A stretch of DNA of 8,673 nt from G039029935 sp039029935 (GTDB taxonomy: Bacteria > Chloroflexota > Anaerolineae > Caldilineales > Caldilineaceae), in assembly GCA_039029935.1 (NCBI GenBank), contig JBCCFC010000549.1:1-8673 (forward strand). Direction: 5' to 3'. Of this stretch, positions 6,438-8,673 are shown piece after piece. The notes under the pieces were generated by a model. That model did no database searches. It had not been told where the DNA came from and saw only the letters and a program-made list of their open reading frames with translations. The stretch's first letter is position 1. Each line of letters begins with the position of its first letter. A program made the translations under genes and the position numbers.

Positions 6438-7342
6438 CCAGCGGCGGATTCTGTATCCTCTTCCGTCGCCCCTGGGATCATCAACTCTGGCACATCTTCC
6501 AGCGGGTCAAAATTGGTGACGACCAAGGCCAGCTCTAGTCGCGTGAAATCCACCGTTGGCAGAATGACCGCCTGTTGGAAAACGTCAATATCGCGTTGGC
6601 GAATCTCAATCACCTGCCCCACAGGAATGCCCTTGGGGAAGCGTCCACCCAAGCCCGATGATAGGACAATTTCGCCGATGCTAAAAATTGCACCTTGGGG
6701 AATAAAGTCCATCACAAGGGTGCCATCGGGAGTGCCGCGCAAGACACCATTAAGCCGACTACGATCCAAAATCACATTGAGGGCACTGTTGTCGTCGGTG
6801 ATCAGCAATACCTTCGAGGTCGTCGCTGTCACCTCGCTAATACGCCCAACCATGCCCTGATCGACCACAACGGGCATACCGACATCAACGCCATGAATGC
6901 TGCCTAGATCGAGCATGATGTAATCAAGAAAGTTGCTACTCTCCTGCCCAATTACGCGCGCAACAATCTGCGCCCCTCGTAGCTCCAGGCCAGGACGGGT
7001 TTCGGCAAAGGCTAACATGGCCCGCAACTGTTGATTTTCGCGCTCAACCTCGTTGAGGCGAAAGATTTCGACTTGTAAATTGGAATTAATGTTTTCTAAT
7101 TCGGAATTCCGTAGACGCAGGACACGAAGCTCTGAGAAAAAGCCGATAAAATCAGCCGCGCTTTCCGTCAAAATGGTGAGGGTTTGTAGTGGGGCAGAGA
7201 AAATCTGCGTGACAAAACTTTCAGCAGGTGTCAGCCGCCCCGTCTGTTGCAATGCCATGATGATCATGGATGCAAAGACCAGAATGGTCAGGCGGATGCC
7301 GATGTTGCTAAAAGATCCAACACGTCTTTCTCGATCACGCAT
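6425..7342 (-). CDS. mreC: MreC, bitopic scaffold protein that activates the PBP2-RodA synthase
   Basis: The protein is 305 residues, within the usual range of about 270-370. It has a short basic cytoplasmic N-terminus (MRDRERRVGS) and one membrane helix at about 16-31. A coiled coil at about 70-112 (rich in Leu, Glu, Asn and Arg, ending ENQQLRAML) is the MreC dimerisation element. The two-lobed beta-domain follows at about 120-275, with the typical ARVIGQESSNFLDYIMLDLG, GMPVVVDQGMVGRISEV and LLITDDNSALNV segments. The last 25 residues are acidic (Glu/Asp-rich) and probably disordered. The ATG at 7342 is the first in frame. No Shine-Dalgarno sequence is visible before it (ACCACCTAAAAAAC), which is unlike rodA and mreD. 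The palindromic element lies immediately upstream, so folding or leaderless-like initiation may matter. Confidence 0.95.
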   Translation of the reverse strand: MRDRERRVGSFSNIGIRLTILVFASMIIMALQQTGRLTPAESFVTQIFSAPLQTLTILTESAADFIGFFSELRVLRLRNSELENINSNLQVEIFRLNEVERENQQLRAMLAFAETRPGLELRGAQIVARVIGQESSNFLDYIMLDLGSIHGVDVGMPVVVDQGMVGRISEVTATTSKVLLITDDNSALNVILDRSRLNGVLRGTPDGTLVMDFIPQGAIFSIGEIVLSSGLGGRFPKGIPVGQVIEIRQRDIDVFQQAVILPTVDFTRLELALVVTNFDPLEDVPELMIPGATEEDTESAAGEAN

Positions 7343-7347
7343 GTTTT

Positions 7348-7435
7348 TTAGGTGGTCAGCGGGTCAGCTTGTCAGCCAATCAGCTTGTCAGCCAATATAC
7401 TGAAGTGCTGACCCGCTGACCCGCTGATAAGCTAA
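7348..7435. repeat. Imperfect palindrome of octamer repeats (mreB/mreC gap)
   Basis: Arms at 7348-7376 and 7407-7435 are inverted complements at 24 of 29 positions around a 30-nt centre. The inner 20 bp (7357-7376 against 7407-7426) differ only at two adjacent positions. Five octamers run through 7354-7393: GGTCAGCG, GGTCAGCT, TGTCAGCC, AATCAGCT, TGTCAGCC. The other arm holds GCTGACCC twice. The element begins directly after the mreB stop and ends 5 nt before the mreC ATG. The sequence TAGGTGGTCAG at 7349-7359 is identical to 5775-5785 in the mreD/mrdA element. No U-tract follows the hairpin on the transcript. Confidence 0.9.
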
Positions 7436-8509
7436 CTAATACCGAATCACACTCTTCCGCTGCATACTGGTCAACGTTTCATGGTAAAATTCGGGTTTTT
7501 CCAAGATCATGCCTGTGCCCATCACAACGGCGGTGAGCGGGTTGTCCGCCACATAGACATGCATCCGCGTCTCATCCTGCAAGCGTTGCGCCAGCCCTTG
7601 GAGCAATGCACCGCCACCTGCCAGCACAATGCCATACTCCATCAAGTCAGCCACCAACTCGGGGGGTGTTTCATCCAGCGTCCCCTTGACCGCATCGACA
7701 ATGACTTGGACAGAACTTGCCAGTGCCTCGCGAATTTCAACCGAACTCACCTCAATCGCTTCGGGCAAGCCCGTGACCAGATTGCGACCACGCAGAATCA
7801 TCGTGCGTTCACGCTCCATTGGATACGCCGACCCAATCTCGATTTTGGCCCGTTCGGCCATGCGTTCACCAATGAGTAGGTTATACTTTTGCCGAGCGTA
7901 GTTGACAATATCTTCGTTCATCTCATCACCCGCCACGCGGATAGAGCGTGAGACGACAATACCACCCAGCGAGATCACCGCCACCTCGGTTGTACCACCA
8001 CCGATGTCAATAATCATCGAGCCAACCGATTGTGTCACAGGCAACCCCGCACCAATCGCCGCCGCCATTGGCTCTTCCACCAACCCTGCATCGCGCGCAC
8101 CTGCACTCACCGCCGCATCACGCACCGCCCGTTTTTCCACCTCTGTCACACCGGATGGGATACCGATGACCACACGTGGACGTGCAGTTTGCAAGGCACG
8201 ACCGCCATGTACACGGCCAATAAAGTGGTGGATCATCTGCTCCGTCACATCAAAATCAGAGATCACGCCATCTTGCAGCGGTCGAATCGCCACGATATGC
8301 GCGGGTGTACGCCCCACCATTTCTTGGGCATCGCTACCAATCGCCTTTACCTTATTACGTTTTCGAGACGAACGATCAATTGCCACAACGGACGGTTCGT
8401 TGATGACAATACCCCGATTTTTGACATGGACCAATGTATTGGCTGTCCCTAAGTCAATCCCAATATCTAATGAAAATAGACCAAGCAGCCAGTCAAATGG
8501 ATTTATCAC
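7436..8509 (-). CDS. mreB: MreB, bacterial actin homologue that guides lateral wall synthesis
   Basis: This ATP-binding cytoskeletal protein of 357 residues forms membrane-bound filaments that direct the elongasome. Actin-fold motifs are complete: phosphate-1 DIGIDLGTANT at 15-25, VEEPMAAAIGAG at 144-155, phosphate-2 IIDIGGGTTEVAVIS at 166-180, and the adenosine motif GIVLAGGGALLQGL at 293-306. The start is GTG at 8509. An in-frame TAG lies three codons upstream of it, no ATG exists between it and the conserved core, and AGGA at 8521-8524 gives an acceptable though long 11-nt spacing. The first 13 residues (MINPFDWLLGLFS) are hydrophobic and include Trp, like the N-terminal membrane-binding helix known from Gram-negative MreB. 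As the first gene of the operon it is preceded by a recognisable promoter. Confidence 0.97.
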   Translation of the reverse strand: MINPFDWLLGLFSLDIGIDLGTANTLVHVKNRGIVINEPSVVAIDRSSRKRNKVKAIGSDAQEMVGRTPAHIVAIRPLQDGVISDFDVTEQMIHHFIGRVHGGRALQTARPRVVIGIPSGVTEVEKRAVRDAAVSAGARDAGLVEEPMAAAIGAGLPVTQSVGSMIIDIGGGTTEVAVISLGGIVVSRSIRVAGDEMNEDIVNYARQKYNLLIGERMAERAKIEIGSAYPMERERTMILRGRNLVTGLPEAIEVSSVEIREALASSVQVIVDAVKGTLDETPPELVADLMEYGIVLAGGGALLQGLAQRLQDETRMHVYVADNPLTAVVMGTGMILEKPEFYHETLTSMQRKSVIRY

Positions 8510-8609
8510 AGAATTCTATTTCCTAAATTATAAAGATTATGTTGAACGCTTCATACGACAACCCAACCTCTATAATGAACAAATTCAAACGTTATCATCG
8601 AATATCACC

Positions 8610-8638
8610 ATTATACCATAAGAAAATGCTGGATTGAA
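8610..8638 (-). promoter_or_regulatory. Probable promoter of the mreB operon, extended -10 type
   Basis: On the minus strand TATAAT (8610-8615) is preceded by TGG, giving an extended -10 (TGnTATAAT). At 17-bp spacing the -35 position reads TTCAAT (8633-8638), a weak match to TTGACA, which is acceptable for an extended -10 promoter. Transcription would begin near 8603, leaving a 5' leader of about 95 nt before the GTG of mreB. No riboswitch-like structure was recognised in that AT-rich leader. Confidence 0.6.
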
Positions 8639-8673
8639 AAGAAAGAGGGGAAATGTACGCATTGCATTTGACA

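Noticed and set aside
7354..7393. CRISPR-like array from regularly spaced GTCAGC units
   Set aside because: The units are octamers in direct contact without unique spacers of normal size, in an intergenic gap, and no cas genes are present.
8551..8598. Fifteen-codon upstream reading frame in the mreB leader
   Set aside because: Its ATG would be only a few bases from the predicted transcription start, without a Shine-Dalgarno sequence within the transcript, and the peptide has no recognisable attenuator feature.
7902..8621. Long plus-strand frame (239 codons) opposite mreB
   Set aside because: It is antisense to strongly conserved MreB motifs, with a composition reflecting the complementary strand, and has no ribosome site or family resemblance.

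Overview
The window holds one tightly packed minus-strand operon for cell-elongation and division-site machinery. In transcription order it reads mreB, mreC, mreD, mrdA (PBP2), minC, minD, rodA, followed by the first 75 codons of an unidentified, probably exported protein that runs off the left edge. All seven complete genes are intact, in the same orientation and recognisable from family motifs. The mreBCD-minCD core resembles the operon known from Bacillus subtilis. Here mrdA is inserted before minC and rodA follows minD, so the MreBCD scaffold, the SEDS glycosyltransferase RodA and its transpeptidase partner PBP2 share a transcript with the FtsZ-inhibiting MinCD pair. No minE or divIVA is present in the window.

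The organism is most likely a rod-shaped or filamentous member of the Chloroflexota. This is an inference from the gene order, from the moderate base composition and from my memory of PBP2 and RodA loop sequences in that phylum. No rRNA or other decisive marker is present, so it should be treated as a hypothesis.

Layout from right to left (direction of transcription): 8510-8673 is the mreB leader, with an extended -10 promoter (TATAAT at 8610-8615) and an AT-rich 5' UTR. The genes then follow: mreB 8509-7436, mreC 7342-6425, mreD 6398-5868, mrdA 5761-3521, minC 3481-2261, minD 2231-1434, rodA 1324-227, and the partial gene from 227 to the edge. No intrinsic terminator is visible within the operon.

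The least ordinary feature lies between the genes. The three gaps of about 90-110 bp (mreB/mreC, mreD/mrdA, minD/rodA) are almost entirely filled by repeats built on an octamer with consensus GGTCRGYN, arranged as inverted arms around a short centre. Two of them form long imperfect palindromes (24/29 and 32/38 matching positions). They share an exact 11-mer next to the downstream gene. They lack the U-tract of a terminator. The remaining gaps are short: a 13-bp tandem repeat joins mreC to mreD, 39 bp lie between mrdA and minC, 29 bp lie between minC and minD, and rodA overlaps the next gene as TAATG. MinC is unusual in carrying a long Asn/Gln/Ser/Thr-rich N-terminal tail and a repetitive linker, both with 15-bp in-frame DNA repeats.
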